DNA of 64,000 nucleotides, taken from NCBI RefSeq assembly GCF_037042905.1, contig NC_087252.1:4492201-4556200 (forward strand). The letters run 5' to 3'. Below the pieces are notes generated by a model. The model was not told where the DNA came from. It worked only from the letters and a program-made list of their open reading frames with translations, and made no database searches. The stretch's first letter is position 1. Every line of letters begins with the position of its first letter. The stretch comes from Lytechinus pictus. Lineage: Eukaryota; Echinodermata; Echinoidea; Temnopleuroida; Toxopneustidae. The translations under genes and the position numbers were made by a program. Positions 1-11,899 of this stretch are shown piece after piece.

Positions 1-351
1 GATTCACAAATCTCTAACATTACAGGTTTGATTTATGAGCTCATCTTCCACTCTAATCAATCAAAAGTTTCTGGGAATTCTCCACTATCATTGCATGATG
101 AAAGGCATAGTGAACATAAGAAACATGTAATGTAAACAAAATTTTGACATTTTTTGGCTTCCCATAATTTCAGCACAGTTAGACCATGGGCTAAGTTTAA
201 TTGGTCTTCAGAATCCGGGCCAAACGGCCTATCCCAAATTTAGAAAGATCATATGGAACTTAGACCAAATGGTTTTCAACAAAGTTAACATAAACCTCAT
301 ATTTCACTGATCAAGACAAAGTCCATGGTAAAGTTCATAAAGTTCATATTG

Positions 352-3300
352 TCAAAGCACAAGGTTTTTCTGGCTCCTTTCCTCAAGGGTTTTGTCAAAC
401 TGGTCAAGTTCATCCATTGCATTCATGGCTTCATCATCAAGGATCTCATAGTCACTGCAATGATACAACCAATAACATTATCATTCAAGTATGAAAGTTT
501 CTGGAAATGAAAAATCAATTTCAGTATCACTGTAGTCCGAACATTTCGCATCACATATTATATGGCATGGATGTCAAACAAATTTTAGAAATGATCTAAT
601 AATAAATCTAGATCATTTCGAAAATCTGTTTGACATCCATGCCATATAAAATCTAAATGATTTAATAGAAAGTTTATTCCCAACACTTTGTTTATGATGT
701 TGCTTTACATTTTTGATAAAGAAAGGTATTAATAATCTTGAAAGTATGGTAGGAAAAGCAGTATATGATTTAATATGCATAAACTCCTAGAATATCTTAT
801 CACTTTCAAGAACCACAGGCAGGCAAAAATTAAACAATAAAATACACCTCAGGCATGTGTTTCATAAAGCTGTTTGTACATAATACGAGCGAATTTACAA
901 AGAAATGGTGGTCCTTCCTTGTGCCCTAAATCGCTATCAATGAAAATCATACAAATCATTTTCCGAAGTCACTTGTAAATTACCAATGAAAGGATTGTGG
1001 GTAGTTCCACGCATAAAAAAAATCATTTTTGATCGACAATAAACATATCCTATCACTCATTTCTTACATGTACCTTTGATTTTGACATTCTATTTTGCCT
1101 ACCAAGGTTTGGAAAATTAATACAATTAAGAATCATGTGAACAGACAATCATCTGTCACAATATTAAGAAGTTAACTTTAGAACAATTATGCATAGACAA
1201 GACAGATCAGAAAAAATAATGCATGAATTAAAGAATAATGTTATTTGCAATGTGTGTGTGTGTGTTTTTTTTTTTGGCTGATATAAGGTGTGTTACTCTT
1301 CCCGGCCCAATAATGGCATGTATATCTTGAAGAGAAAAAAATTAAAAGTTTGTTTAAGTGATGTCACGAAGGAGAAAACTTACTCTTCTGGTACAAGGGG
1401 CTTCCTTGTTCTATGGGAAATCTTCTCTTTCTGAAAACCAAAATAAAAATCAATAGTTTGTTGATAAGTTTTCAATGTTATCATGGACTTATTCAAGCCA
1501 TGATTTCTCAAGAGCATAGAGATGTCATTAAATACTCAACCAAATCAGAGAGAGCATCATGTAGTAAAAAATTCAGTTCAATATTTATTCAATCAATCAT
1601 TCAATGAAAAAATACAAAACAGCCTTAAAATAATTTTCCATGATGGAGTACTCAGTCAAAACTTTGCTTGAACATTCCTTCAATATCTCAGAGTAGATCA
1701 TTTGACTTTATTTCAGACATTTCACTACTTTTTTTTTTTTAAACATTGATCTGTATTTATAACTCTTTAATTCACTGATCTCAAGCTTAAAATGAAAATC
1801 AGGACATAATACTACAACGACTCTGTTTTGGGTTGTTGTTTTTTTTCTGATCAACATCCTGCAATCATCCATTTCCTACCTCTTTTCTTTCAGCTTGTCT
1901 TTTCTGATGAATCATTCTTGTCTCTTGCCTCTTGATAGCCTTAACAAAAAACAAGTCATAAGACAAAAGGTTACGCATAACTTGCCAGCTGGTGCAACAA
2001 ATGATTTTGGAAGAAAAATTAAGCTCATATACAAAATTAAGCTCATGTACAAAGCAAGAAGGAAATCATTATTTCATGCATATTGTTCAACATGCCCCCC
2101 GGGGGGACGAGTGGATACCATGCGCGACCAAAAAAACACGTAAAAAGGATGTCTTTTTCAAGATAGGGCACGTTACGTACGTAACGTAATAAGGGTGTAA
2201 AAAACACTAAAATAATGAAAAAAGGGTATCTATTTTCGCTAGGAAGCTACGTGTTTAGGGTCAAATTTGCGAGGGTATAAAAAAATAAGACTAAAATGTT
2301 TTATAAAGGATGTACTTTTTTCCCCACGAATCAACACTTCGTGTTTAGAGTACGATTTGCGCGAGGTGTGGGAGGTGGGGCTGTACTAAACCCAATGATG
2401 TAGGTAAAGGTAAAATCAACGACCGATCGACGTCTAATTGAAATATCGATGTACTTGTTTAGGGGTTCAATTCAGGGAATACTTGCCAATAGAATCGTTT
2501 TGTTTCCAATACTTGTTAAGGGTAGGGTTTTACACGCCAATACTTGTTAAGGGGTGCATTTTCAGTATATGGAAAATACGTGTTTAGGGTGCTTTTCGAG
2601 ACCCCATGGTCGCGCATGGTATCCACTCGTGAATGGAAGTGGCCCCCCCCCCCCCCCCAGAATCAGATTATTCATCTGAAATAAAGAATCAAGTTCAAAC
2701 TTTTGTTTTAATCAGTCCTGGTGGGTGTTTCATTAAGCTGTTTGTAAAGTTACGCACAACTCTACGCAAGACTGGGACATGTTCTTAGGTCATAAATCAA
2801 TTATACAGGGATATCACATAGCACAAGAAAGGATCACCAGTCGTGCGTAAAGTCATTTGTATCTTACAAACTGCTTTATGAAACACCCACCTGCTTATTC
2901 AATAATGATAATAATGATAGGAATTTATCTAGAAATAATCTATTTGGAGGCGCACTATCATTACAATGTAGAATAAGAATTAATGGTCAATGGATTTATC
3001 AGGGCTATTAGAAAAGAGAAAAAAATGTCAAGGGAGCCAATTACTTAATGAGTGCAAATACATGTACATGAGAGAACCTGTAACACAAAGCTTCATACTC
3101 ATCATAGAAGAATATCTTTACAATTGATTGCATTGACTACAATGTACAATTCATTGTGAAAATCGAGCGTATGATCAATCGCTAACCTCTGTGTTACGGG
3201 ACCTTGATCGCCTAAACTTTTGATTTTTGTTGAGGTGGCAGCACTAATAAGGGTTCGTCTTTCTAGCTGCCTTCTCATTCTTATTAAGCACCTCTTCTTC

Positions 3301-5796
3301 TAATGTATTTTCCAGATTGTGATAAAGATTGCATTTTACAATTCTCCTAGCATCGTCTCTCAACTTTGAATGTACTTTTGTATTGAATGTGATCAATTTT
3401 ATCACTTCAAGGACAGCAGAAGACATATCTTACAGTTTGAAGCTTTGTCAATGACAATCTTGTTATAGTTCGGCCAATAATGATGATGATAATTAATAAT
3501 GTTAATGCTAATAATGATAATATCAAAGATAATTAGATGATGATTATGATAATGGGGAGAATGATGATCATGACAAAAACAGTGAAATTGAAAAAAATGT
3601 AAAAATAAATAAAGATTCATCATCATTAATTAAACATACTATGCTATGAAACATTTACTTATTTACAGCGCTTACTATTTTTAAGAGCTGCATACAAATA
3701 CCAAGACAATGGCTTAGTGGAAGTGTCGTGGACTCATGGTGTAGTGGTTCAGTCACTTGACTCTTAAACCAAGGGTCAGGGTTCAAATCCCACCCGGCAG
3801 TAATGTCCTTTGGCAAGGCACTTATCCACGTTTGTCACCTCCACCCATGTGTTAAATGGGTACCCAGTAGCATGTGAACATCAATGTGTTTAGATTGGCA
3901 TGTGTGCACCAATAAACATTTGCCTGGCCAAGATACTCCCCAGGGAATGGTGATGGTGCACTTTATGTGCTGAACAGTGATGGATCCTATGACCAGGGTA
4001 ATAATAATGTAAAGCGTTTAGAAAGTAACGTATGAAGCACTATATAAATGTAACTATTATTATTATTATAAACTTCACATACTGTCTCAGCTGAAAAATT
4101 GCCAAGCATGACTAAAACTTGACAGGCAGGAATACCATGACAAAACATGATCTGATAAAATGCTTCGCTTTGTAATTACTCACCAGTTTTGTTAAATTTT
4201 CACTTTCTTCATAGACCATCTGTGCATGGGCTTTAGTAAGGAACGCTCTCAACTCTGTGGCAGAAGAAAAAGATTGTAACTCTCACAAGGAGTTCCTTTA
4301 CAATAAAATGCTAAACCAAATAAAGGAAAAAATTAACTCAAAGGTATATTTGCAATAAGTAGTGATCAGATGTACAAGTAATTATGAGGAAAAGTGGCAA
4401 GGAAGGAAATGGGGGTGGTGGATGTGGGGCTTATCAGAGCAGCAACTGAAGTACATGTCTAAATGTCTTATTTTTTGGCAGAAAATCTAGTAAAACTAGT
4501 ATTGCTCTGAACTGTTCGAGTACATGTATATACTGGGTGATTACAAGGGTTGCAAAGCTAAATTTCCATCTACACCAATTGATGATAAATTCATTTCAAT
4601 TTAATTAGCGTGTATTTCTGAAATAATCACCATTCTTTCTTGTCTTTTTGATGATCTCAGTGTACTACAGAATTTTCTTCAAAAATCACAGGTCTTTGAA
4701 TGATTTTGTCTTTGTAAAACTTACTTGGGTCATCTTGTTCTGGTGCGTGAGCATAATTTGGATCTATGGAAGAAAGTGATAACGAAATGTAAGATATATT
4801 GAATATGAAATTGAATAAATATTATGGAAAGAACATTGATAGTAATAAAATCAGTAGCAAAATTGACCACTTAGACATTTGAATACACAAAAAGGGATTA
4901 ACGTTAGATCGAGACTAGTGACTCGTGAGGACCTTTATTTTTCTTTTCCTTCTTAATCTAGATCTACACTGTAACTTGTAAAATTAGATTTTAATGCATT
5001 TTTTTTTTAATAGCTGTAAATCTAATTGATGTAGACTTTCTACTGCTGTTGTTTCAGCTTTAATTTGCCTCAAGCTTGGCAATTTCATTGCCACGACATT
5101 GGCATTTAATTGCAAATTTTCAAACTTTTTCATATGGCTTTGCCCTTTTCTTGGCCGAGTGTTTTCTAGTGGGCATAACGGCCTTATCGTGAAATAAGTC
5201 ACCTCTCTTCTCGTGTGTGTCGGTGTGTGTTCACTCATTGTGTGCAAACAAAGTCGATGGGAGTTAATTGAAAGAAGTCAACAGTGACAACAGTGCTGAT
5301 GAAATAAATCTAAATGGCAGCAAATGGACTGGTGTCATGACAAACAGTAACATTGACTAACCAGGTCCAGGATAATGCCGGAATAACAATTTTTTTTTTA
5401 GATTTATATAAAAAATTGACACATTTTGACAACGTATTAACTAATGTACTTTTCAAGTCACCCTCGCCTCGCCACCGTTCGTGCGTGGGCGTAGCATTTT
5501 AATTTTGTCTGAAATTACATTTGTGAATATTCACAAACACAAATATCATCGTCTGGGACTTGAGTAAATTTACCTTGCAAAAATGGGCCAGCATTTGGAA
5601 GTCTCTGTCTAATGTCTCCAGATACCAGCCTTGATTCAATTGGTGGGTGAAGGGTCACAGATTGCCAAAATAACTTAGCGCATGCCTTGTCTTCATCGCT
5701 TGAACCGCTAAACTCTGTCATTTCTGGAAATTTCTCTTCTCCAGACAAATGATTCGTGTCACTGCCGCAGAAATTACCCGATATGGTGGACGCCAT
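352..5796 (-). CDS. HOATZ: HOATZ-like (C11orf88) cilia/flagella-associated protein, complete, 6 exons
   Basis: Six minus-strand exons join in phase: 5574-5796, 4725-4763, 4184-4254, 1880-1939, 1384-1430, 352-454 (stop 352-354), giving 543 nt and 180 aa. Junctions are GT-AG (for example TTGCAAG|GTAAAT and CCCAA|GTAAGT). Residues about 29-46 (FSGSSDEDKACAKLFWQS) followed by PPIESRL and RQRLP match the N-terminal signature I recall for vertebrate HOATZ. The third and fourth exons give a charged helix (KRQETRMIHQKRQAERKE), then a basic RTRKPLVPE stretch and an acidic tail. Family role (known, not visible here): a small ciliary protein needed in mouse for normal motile cilia and sperm. The start at 5796 has a strong context (AAAAATGG); an in-frame upstream ATG at 5859 would add 21 residues rich in Ala and Arg. 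No membrane segment or signal peptide is visible. A possible poly(A) signal ATTAAA (minus strand) lies near 196-201. Confidence 0.82.
559..648. repeat. Near-perfect 39-bp-arm hairpin in a HOATZ intron
   Basis: Arms 559-597 and 610-648 are reverse complements with two mismatches and a 12-base loop. The left arm starts TATATGGCATGGATGTCAAA. It lies in the last intron of HOATZ. The size and pairing resemble a pre-miRNA or a small palindromic MITE; TA flanks favour the latter. Confidence 0.75.
846..905. repeat. Fragment of the TTTCATAAAGCTGTTTGTA element
   Basis: The GTGTTTCATAAAGCTGTTTGTA segment matches one end of the hairpin elements at 2721-2890 and 32246-32426. No opposite end was seen, so it is a partial copy. 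Confidence 0.4.
2107..2630. mobile_element. Non-autonomous DNA element with 23-bp terminal inverted repeats
   Basis: The left end ACGAGTGGATACCATGCGCG (2107) is inverted at the right end (to 2630). Inside are many short repeats of the type ACTTGTTAAGGG and CGTGTTTAGGGT and no ORF. Poly-C/G runs border it on both sides (2095-2106 and 2642-2659). It lies in a HOATZ intron. Confidence 0.7.
2721..2890. mobile_element. Palindromic MITE, GTGGGTGTTTCAT ends
   Basis: The ends GTGGGTGTTTCATTAAGCTG and CAGTTT..ATGAAACACCCAC are inverted repeats. The centre carries the CAAGAAAGGATCACCAGTCGT block shared with the copies at 32246-32426 and 32462-32606. Confidence 0.65.
3718..4075 (+). mobile_element. tRNA-derived SINE
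   Basis: It has an A-box-like GGTGTAGTGGTTCAG and B-box GGTTCAAATCC (about 3738-3791), a non-tRNA body with GGCAAGGCACTTATCCACG, and a tail reading TATATAAATGTAACTATTATT ending in ATT repeats. A body fragment recurs at 58425-58560. It sits in the second intron from the 5' end of HOATZ. Confidence 0.75.
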
Positions 5797-6000
5797 TTTT
5801 GTTGCCCTACGCGACGAGACGCCAAGCGCCAGCGACGGAGCGGCCACGGCCACCGGCACAGTACCACTGCATGCATCCAGCGTAGCGAGCTCGATCGTTC
5901 GCGATAGCCGCTTGATCCTGCATAAATTATGGCAGAAAATCCGTAAATGATCAAAAGTAAAATATATGGATCTAAATAAATGAATGAATAAATAAAAACA
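5797..6000 (-). promoter_or_regulatory. Probable HOATZ promoter / 5' UTR with X-box-like site
   Basis: The block just upstream of the HOATZ start is GC- and CpG-rich (about 5800-5930) against an AT-rich background, as expected for a promoter. At 5801-5815 the plus strand reads GTTGCC CTA CGCGAC. This differs at one position from the RFX X-box pattern GTNRCC N0-3 RGYRAC, which drives many cilia genes. It lies only 5 bp from the start codon, so it would be in the 5' UTR unless transcription starts very late. The promoter call is inference; the sequence match is direct. Confidence 0.4.
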
Positions 6001-6029
6001 ACGACAAAAATATGCGTAAAGTTCTTTCA

Positions 6030-6455
6030 GTAATGATGATGATGAGGAATGATGATGATGATGATGATGGTGGTGTTGGTGGTGGTGGTGGTGGTGGTGC
6101 GGGTGCTGGTGTTGGTGGTGCTGGTGATGATGATGATGATGGTGGTGGTGCCCTGGTGGTGGTGGTGGTGCTGCTGATGATGATGATGGTGGTGGTGCAT
6201 GGTGGTGGTGCTGATGATGATAATGATAATGATGATGATGATGATAATGTTCATAATGATGATTGATGGTGATGATGGTGATGATGATGATGATGATGCT
6301 GATATGATGATGACGACGACGCTGGTGCTGGTGGTACTGGTGGTGATGATGCTATTGATGATGATGGTGGTGATGATGATGATCTTGATCATGATGATGA
6401 TGATGATGATGATGGTGGTGGTGATGATCATGATGATGATCATGTTGATGGTGGG
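6030..6455 (+). repeat. GAT/GGT trinucleotide microsatellite
   Basis: About 425 bp of (GAT)n, (GGT)n and mixed units. The long 'ORFs' it produces on both strands (Asp/Gly- or His/Ile-rich) are artefacts. It starts about 230 bp upstream of the HOATZ start codon. Confidence 0.95.
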
Positions 6456-6745
6456 GTGGCTACTTTCGGAGCTAGCAATAGCCTCCCTAGGCGAAAAAGG
6501 GCAGCAAAATGTGGAGGGATCAAATAGAAACGAGTTGGGAGAGGGGAAAAACAAGAAAAAAGAGGGGGATTAGAAAAGGGGAAAGAAGAAACGGAAGAAC
6601 AGGGAATAAGATGAAGAAGGGGGAGAGAGAAAGAAAATCAAGGAGACGAAAAAATTAAAAAGGAGAGAAAGGGAAATAAGGAGAAAAAAGAAAAGGAGAC
6701 ATACTAGTGGAGAAAATGAGAAGAAAATAATGGCAAACAGGGCCG
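6456..6745. repeat. Purine-rich (GA) tract
   Basis: Low-complexity GA/AAG-rich sequence between the microsatellite and the repeat nest. No gene seen. Confidence 0.6.
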
Positions 6746-7346
6746 GGGAACCACTTTGATATAATTTTTATAGGGGGGTCAAATTAAACTCGGGGTGGGG
6801 TATGTTGGGCGCCAATTGGTCTTGATATTCGATCGAGGCATCAAATTAATATGCGAACTTCAGAAGGAGACACTAATTGAGGGGCGCCAATTTGTCTCAC
6901 TATGGCTTTACAGCAGTGGCGTACCTAGGATTTTCCACAGGGGGGGGGGCGGAAATAAAAAAAGGTCTTCACCCACAAAAAAAGGATTTCGTACCAGAAA
7001 AAAAATTTGACAAGCAAAAAAAAAAAAAAAGACTCGTCAGGATGGCAGGGATATGTCCCTTGCAAGGGTTGTGAATCGTCAGGGGGGCAGTCTGCCCCCC
7101 CCCCCCGTACAGGCCTATACGGGGTGCTAAAGTCTCTAAGCTATGATTTAATCTTTACGGGGCCCCTAGTTGGGAGCCAATTTGATCTTAAACGTAGGGG
7201 CGCCATCTTTAACCACTATAGACCACAGAGAAGGGTTAGTAACTAGGGCGATCCCATTCCGACTGACCGTCAGTCAGTCGGCTAGCCCTCAAAATGTGGC
7301 TTCTTTTATCCAAGTGATATTCATGACGAGTGTTTTTGCATTGTTG
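6746..7346. repeat. Mosaic of poly-G/poly-C bordered repeat fragments
   Basis: It contains a CAGTGGCGTACCTAGGATTT end (about 6914) followed by poly-G, an A-rich stretch, and GTCAGGGGGGCAGTCTGCCC. These are fragments of the same type of DNA element as the one at 7564-9117. No gene seen. Confidence 0.45.
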
Positions 7347-9020
7347 GCTTGGTGCCAACCCAAATAAAAACTAGTTTTTAGATTAAAAAGACAAATCAGA
7401 CAAATTGATAGGTGAAAGTTTGAACAATATCAGACAAACAACAAGAAAGTTATGAATTTTAAAAAGTTGTAAATATTGGTAATCACTTTACCCATGGAGA
7501 CTTCAAATTGGCTGCATATGTCATAGTGATGTAAGGCAAGGACTACTCTTCGATATGTACTCCCAGTGGCGTACCGTGGGTCACGGCATGGGGGGGGGGC
7601 ACCAGCAAAAATTTTGAGTCGCTCAGTGAGCGCGCAAAGCGCGCTCAATTACCAGGTATAGGCCTATTGACCTTATATAGAGACATTTTAAGGACTGTGC
7701 CATTAAACGGATATGTAATGTATCTCACTGATCAAATGATGCGAGCGCGAAGCGCGAGCTGAAAAATTTTGAAATTCATATCTAAAAAGGGTAAAAATAA
7801 GCTATTAAATAAAAATAAAAAAATACGTATCTGTCTCGCTAAACAAACAATGCAAGCGCGAAGCGCGAGCTGAAATTTTTGTATTTATTGACCCCAAACA
7901 GAGACAGTTTAAGGACTATTTTTTAGAAATCAAATAAGAGAATACATATCTCACCATACTCATCTAATTTGAGTGCCAAGCGCTTGCTGATTTTGTTAGA
8001 AAACAAGAAACACCTTTTGTAGTCGTTGTAATCATGATTAAAATACGCATCTCACTAATCAAATATTGCGAGCGCGAAGCGCGAGCTAAAAATTTAGGAA
8101 ATTCAGACCTGAAGAGAAGCATTCTAAGGCTTGTTTGTAGGAATTTACGAAGACCATACGTACTTCACGTACAAAATGATGCGAGCGCGAAGCGCGAGCT
8201 GAAAATTTTGTATATATTGACCCCAAACAGGGACATTTTAAGGACTATTTCTTTTTTTTAATCCATTAAGAGTATACATATCTCACCATATAGTCATCCA
8301 ATGCGAGTGCCAAGCGATTGCTGATTTTGTTAGAATCACATTCAAACACATGAAGAGCTTTTTGTAGTCATAGTAATCATGATTATCATACGTCGCATCT
8401 CAGTAGCGCAAAGTGCGAGCTAAAAATATAGGAAATTCAGATCTGAAGAGGGGCATTCTAAGGCTTGTTTGTAGGAATCTACTATGACCATACGTATTTC
8501 ACTAAACAAATGATGCGAGCGCGAAGCGCGAGCTGAAATCTTTTGATATTTACATTAGAAAAAGAAACATTTTAAGGACCGATTTCAGGAATTCATGAGC
8601 AGACAAATCTCATCAATCCACTAATTCGAACGTAAGCACGAACACGAACAAGGATTTTTTTTATATACAGACCTTAAAATGGGGCTATCACTTTAAGTAG
8701 TCATGAAAAGAAGCATATGTCACTACATAAAACAATAATAACTCGAAGTGCGATGATATATATTTGGTGCATATTGACTTGAAAACAGGACGTTTTGGTA
8801 CAACATGATTGTACATGTATATCTCGTTAAACAGACAATGCTAGTACCAGGAATAATGAACAAATAGGACCTGAGCACATTATGTTTCATAAAGTTATGA
8901 AAAAAAAAATTCTTATGTAATATAACACAACATATAATATAATATAACATTAAAATGTACAATAAATTCTTCTTTCCCACTACGTTTCTTTCTTCTCCCT
9001 CTTTTTCTCCCTTTTCTCCC

Positions 9021-9054
<34 letters not shown>

Positions 9055-9285
9055 CAGCCGATAGGGGGGGGCACGTGCCCCCCCATGCCCCCCCCCCCCC
9101 CGTAGTTACGCCACTGTCAGTACTCCAATACATGAAATGGCTAAAATGTATTTTTTTTCAAAAGGTTTACTTCAAATTGTATTTTTTCATGAGGACATAA
9201 AACAATATATTACCGTATATTTAGATTACTGCCCCAATTAAGGGAATGGGTACGTAGGAGAAAACCACTACAAATCCCTGATGAT
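7347..9285. mobile_element. TTAA-type MITE split by a nested element
   Basis: Segments 7347-7563 and about 9118-9285 are the two halves of the MITE found whole at 24253-24854: left CAACCCAAATAAAAACTAG to ACTACTC, right GTACTCCAATACATGAAATG to GGAGAAAACCACTACAAATC. The element at 7564-9117 was inserted between them. Confidence 0.7.
7564..9117. mobile_element. DNA element with CAGTGGCGTA inverted ends, holding GCGAGCGCGAAGCGCGAGC units
   Basis: The left end CAGTGGCGTACCGTGGG and right end CGTAGTTACGCCACTG are inverted repeats. Both are followed inward by poly-G/poly-C. GTACTCC on both sides looks like a target duplication. The interior is a degenerate tandem series with GCGAGCGCGAAGCGCGAGC or close variants near 7740, 7852, 8068, 8180 and 8514, spaced about 110-330 bp, separated by CATTTTAAGGAC and CATATCTCACCAT motifs. 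No transposase ORF was found. Confidence 0.6.
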
Positions 9286-9556
9286 TAAAAGGTCAAGTCC
9301 ACCCAAGAAAAAATGTTGATTTGAATAAATAGAGAAAAAGCATAACGCTGAAAATTTTATCAAATCGGATGTAAAATAAACAAATGATGACATTTTAAAA
9401 TTTCGCTTACTTTTCACAAAACAGTGATATGCACAACTCAGTGACATGCAAATGAGACAGACAATAATGTCCCTCTTTCACTATTTCTATTGTTTTACAT
9501 TGTTTAAATTATACAATATACAGATTTGACAATAAGGACCTGCTTGACTGAACCAT
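9286..9556. mobile_element. Partial TTAA-type MITE (second family)
   Basis: AAAGGTCAAGTCCACCCAAG and the following text match the left half of the MITE at 24897-25486, including GAAAATTTTATCAAATCGGA and ATGCAAATGAG. It is interrupted at 9557 by the small element that follows. Confidence 0.55.
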
Positions 9557-9727
9557 ACAGGGACCGCGGAACCGGGGGGGGGGGCTGGGGGGGGGGCTTC
9601 AGCCTCCCCCCCCCCCACTATTTTCCAAAACCGTGTACAAAAATGTAAAAATGACCATATGATTGTGATTTTTTGCATGGTCAGCCCCCCCCCCCCCACT
9701 TTGAAAACCGTACCGCGGCACCTGCCA
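9557..9727. mobile_element. Small element with CCGCGG..ACCG inverted ends
   Basis: ACCGCGGAACCGG followed by poly-G on the left is mirrored by AAAACCGTACCGCGG on the right, with two poly-C runs inside. About 170 bp, no ORF. Confidence 0.45.
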
Positions 9728-9884
9728 TAGTATTAAGCAATGCTAATTCCACATGTTCCAGGAGGAATTAATTTTGACTTAACGTCAGATCACACGTACG
9801 GATCATGTTATGATTTAAAACAAGCTTAAACTTCACTTTCTCTGATCTGAGCAATTTTCATCACGCACTTCGTGCTCTATGAAT

Positions 9885-9978
9885 TATTATTATCATTATC
9901 ATTAATATTTTTATTATAATTATCATCATTATTGTTATCATCATCATCATCAATCATCATCAATCATCCATCATCATC
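9885..9978 (+). repeat. ATT/ATC trinucleotide microsatellite
   Basis: TATTATTATCATTATC grading into (ATC)n. The next element is inserted in it, since ATCATC runs flank both sides (9960-9978 and 11900-11925). Confidence 0.8.
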
Positions 9979-11899
9979 ATGGGCGGATCAAGCTCCCATA
10001 AGGCATGATAGGGGGGGCGAATTTTTTTAACCCATATTCTTCCCGATCGGCCGCTAAAAGTTGATTTTTGTTTGTTTCTGTGAATGGGTTGTCCCGGTGG
10101 CGTAATGAGCCAAAAATGGGGAGTGGGCTCGATACGGCGTATCGCGTAAAATTATTAAGAAGTTGCGAGCGAGCAAAAACTTTGACATTTTTATTACAAA
10201 AATCAAAGTTTGTGATAAATTTTGACATAACATTAGCAAAATAATAGGCCTATATTTTACCCTTTTATCCCTTTCCTTTTCTCTTATTATTATTTTTTTT
10301 TTGGGGGGGGGGGCAAAACGCCGTTGTCTTAACAGTTATTTCTTAGCTTTATTCTTATAAAACAGTGTAATAATCTCATTAGCCCTATTTAAATAGTGCG
10401 AGCTGAAATTTTTTGGAATTTCATGTATTTGGTCCTGAAAATTGAATATTCTGGGCAATGTTTGTGAACCTGTAACTAGATAATAACTGCGAGCGCGAAG
10501 CGCGAGCAGGACATTTTAAAATGGGTTCTGGCTTGATCTGAAAGGGACCTATTAAGGACGTTTTGCAGTCAGCCATGAAGACGATACATATTTCAACTAT
10601 TGAATAATGCCAGCGCGAAGCGCGAGCTGAATTTTTTTTGACATTCCGACCTAAAAAATTGACATTCTAAGCACTTTTTGTAATCATTAACGGTATAGAT
10701 ATAAAACCAAAGAATTGATGCGAGCACGAAGCGCGAACAGAAAAAGAAATGAGATTTCAGACTTAAGAATGGGACACTCTATTCATGTTTTGTAAATCAT
10801 GAAAAAGGATGGGTAATTTGGTATCTTTCTACATTAATATTGCGAGCGCAAAGCGCAAGCAGAAAATTTTTGATATTCTGATCTGAAACTTTGATAATTT
10901 TAGAGTACATGTAACTTAATTTTAGATAATTATAATTTTAATCTAAAGCACTGTGTAGGGGAATTGTGAAGAGGATGTGGGTAGCACTTAATAAATGATG
11001 CGAGTGCGAAGCGCAAGCTGATATTATTATTTTGACCTATATAGGACCTGGACATTCAAGGCCTAAGGACATTTTGTCATCATAATATGATGACTATCTT
11101 CCTATTCCTCTTCCTAAGCGCGATATGAAACTTGTCGATATTCCTTTCTAAAAAGGGACAATTTAGTTATTAGGAATTCATGAAAATTTTATTATCATAT
11201 TTATTAATGTAATAAGCCTAATGAGTGAGTGAAATCTGTTGACATTTAGGCTTGAAAACTGGATATTTCAAGCACTTTTGTAATCATGAATAGGGCTCTT
11301 AAGAATTGTTATATTTTCAACAATAATGCTATAGCGCAAATCGCGAGACGAAATTTTTGATAAACTGTCATAAAAGGGGGATTTTAAGTAGTCTGTTACA
11401 GAATTGAGAATCTTATGGAATAAACAAAGACAATATGTAAGCCTACTTGGCAAATCAAATAATGCGAGTGCACAATATAAAAAGCTGCAAATTATATTCA
11501 CACAATAAAACGGACATTTTAAAAAGCACTTAAAAAATCAATTAGTAAATCAAACAAAATAATGAAAGCTCGATGTCCGAGCTGGAATTGTATATTGACT
11601 TCAAAACTTGATATTTTAAGCTACATATCAGCCTATTGAGCAAGACATGTATTTCATCGAACAGGCTATGCGAGCGCGAAGCACGAGCAAAAATTTGATA
11701 TAGTGACATGATATATATTTTTTAATAATTTTCCAAGTCTTCCTCTGACCTTATTTTATTCACTCGTCTCCCTATTATTTTCTTCCTTTCTTTCCCCTAC
11801 TTTTTCTTTATTTTCTTTCGTTCCCCCTTTTTTTCATGTTTTGCTCCGCCAATAGGGGGGGGGGGCGAGCCCCTCGGGCTCCCCTGGATCCGCCTATGA
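9979..11899. mobile_element. Second DNA element with GCGAGCGCGAAGCGCGAGC units
   Basis: Ends ATGGGCGGATC (about 9979) and GGATCCGCCTATGAT (about 11899) are imperfect inverted repeats inside an ATC microsatellite. The interior has units at about 10490, 10611, 10719, 10840, 10999 and 11668, increasingly degenerate, with CATTTTA and GCGAGCTGA motifs. No ORF of note; short ORFs near 9977-10239 have no homology I recognise. Confidence 0.55.

Noticed and set aside
6012..6573. Long open frames (up to 175 aa) across the GAT/GGT tract
   Set aside because: They are low-complexity translation of a microsatellite on both strands.
7600..11700. Regularly repeated GCGAGCGCGAAGCGCGAGC looks CRISPR-like
   Set aside because: Spacing varies from about 110 to over 300 bp, spacers are related to each other, there are no cas genes, and the genome is eukaryotic.
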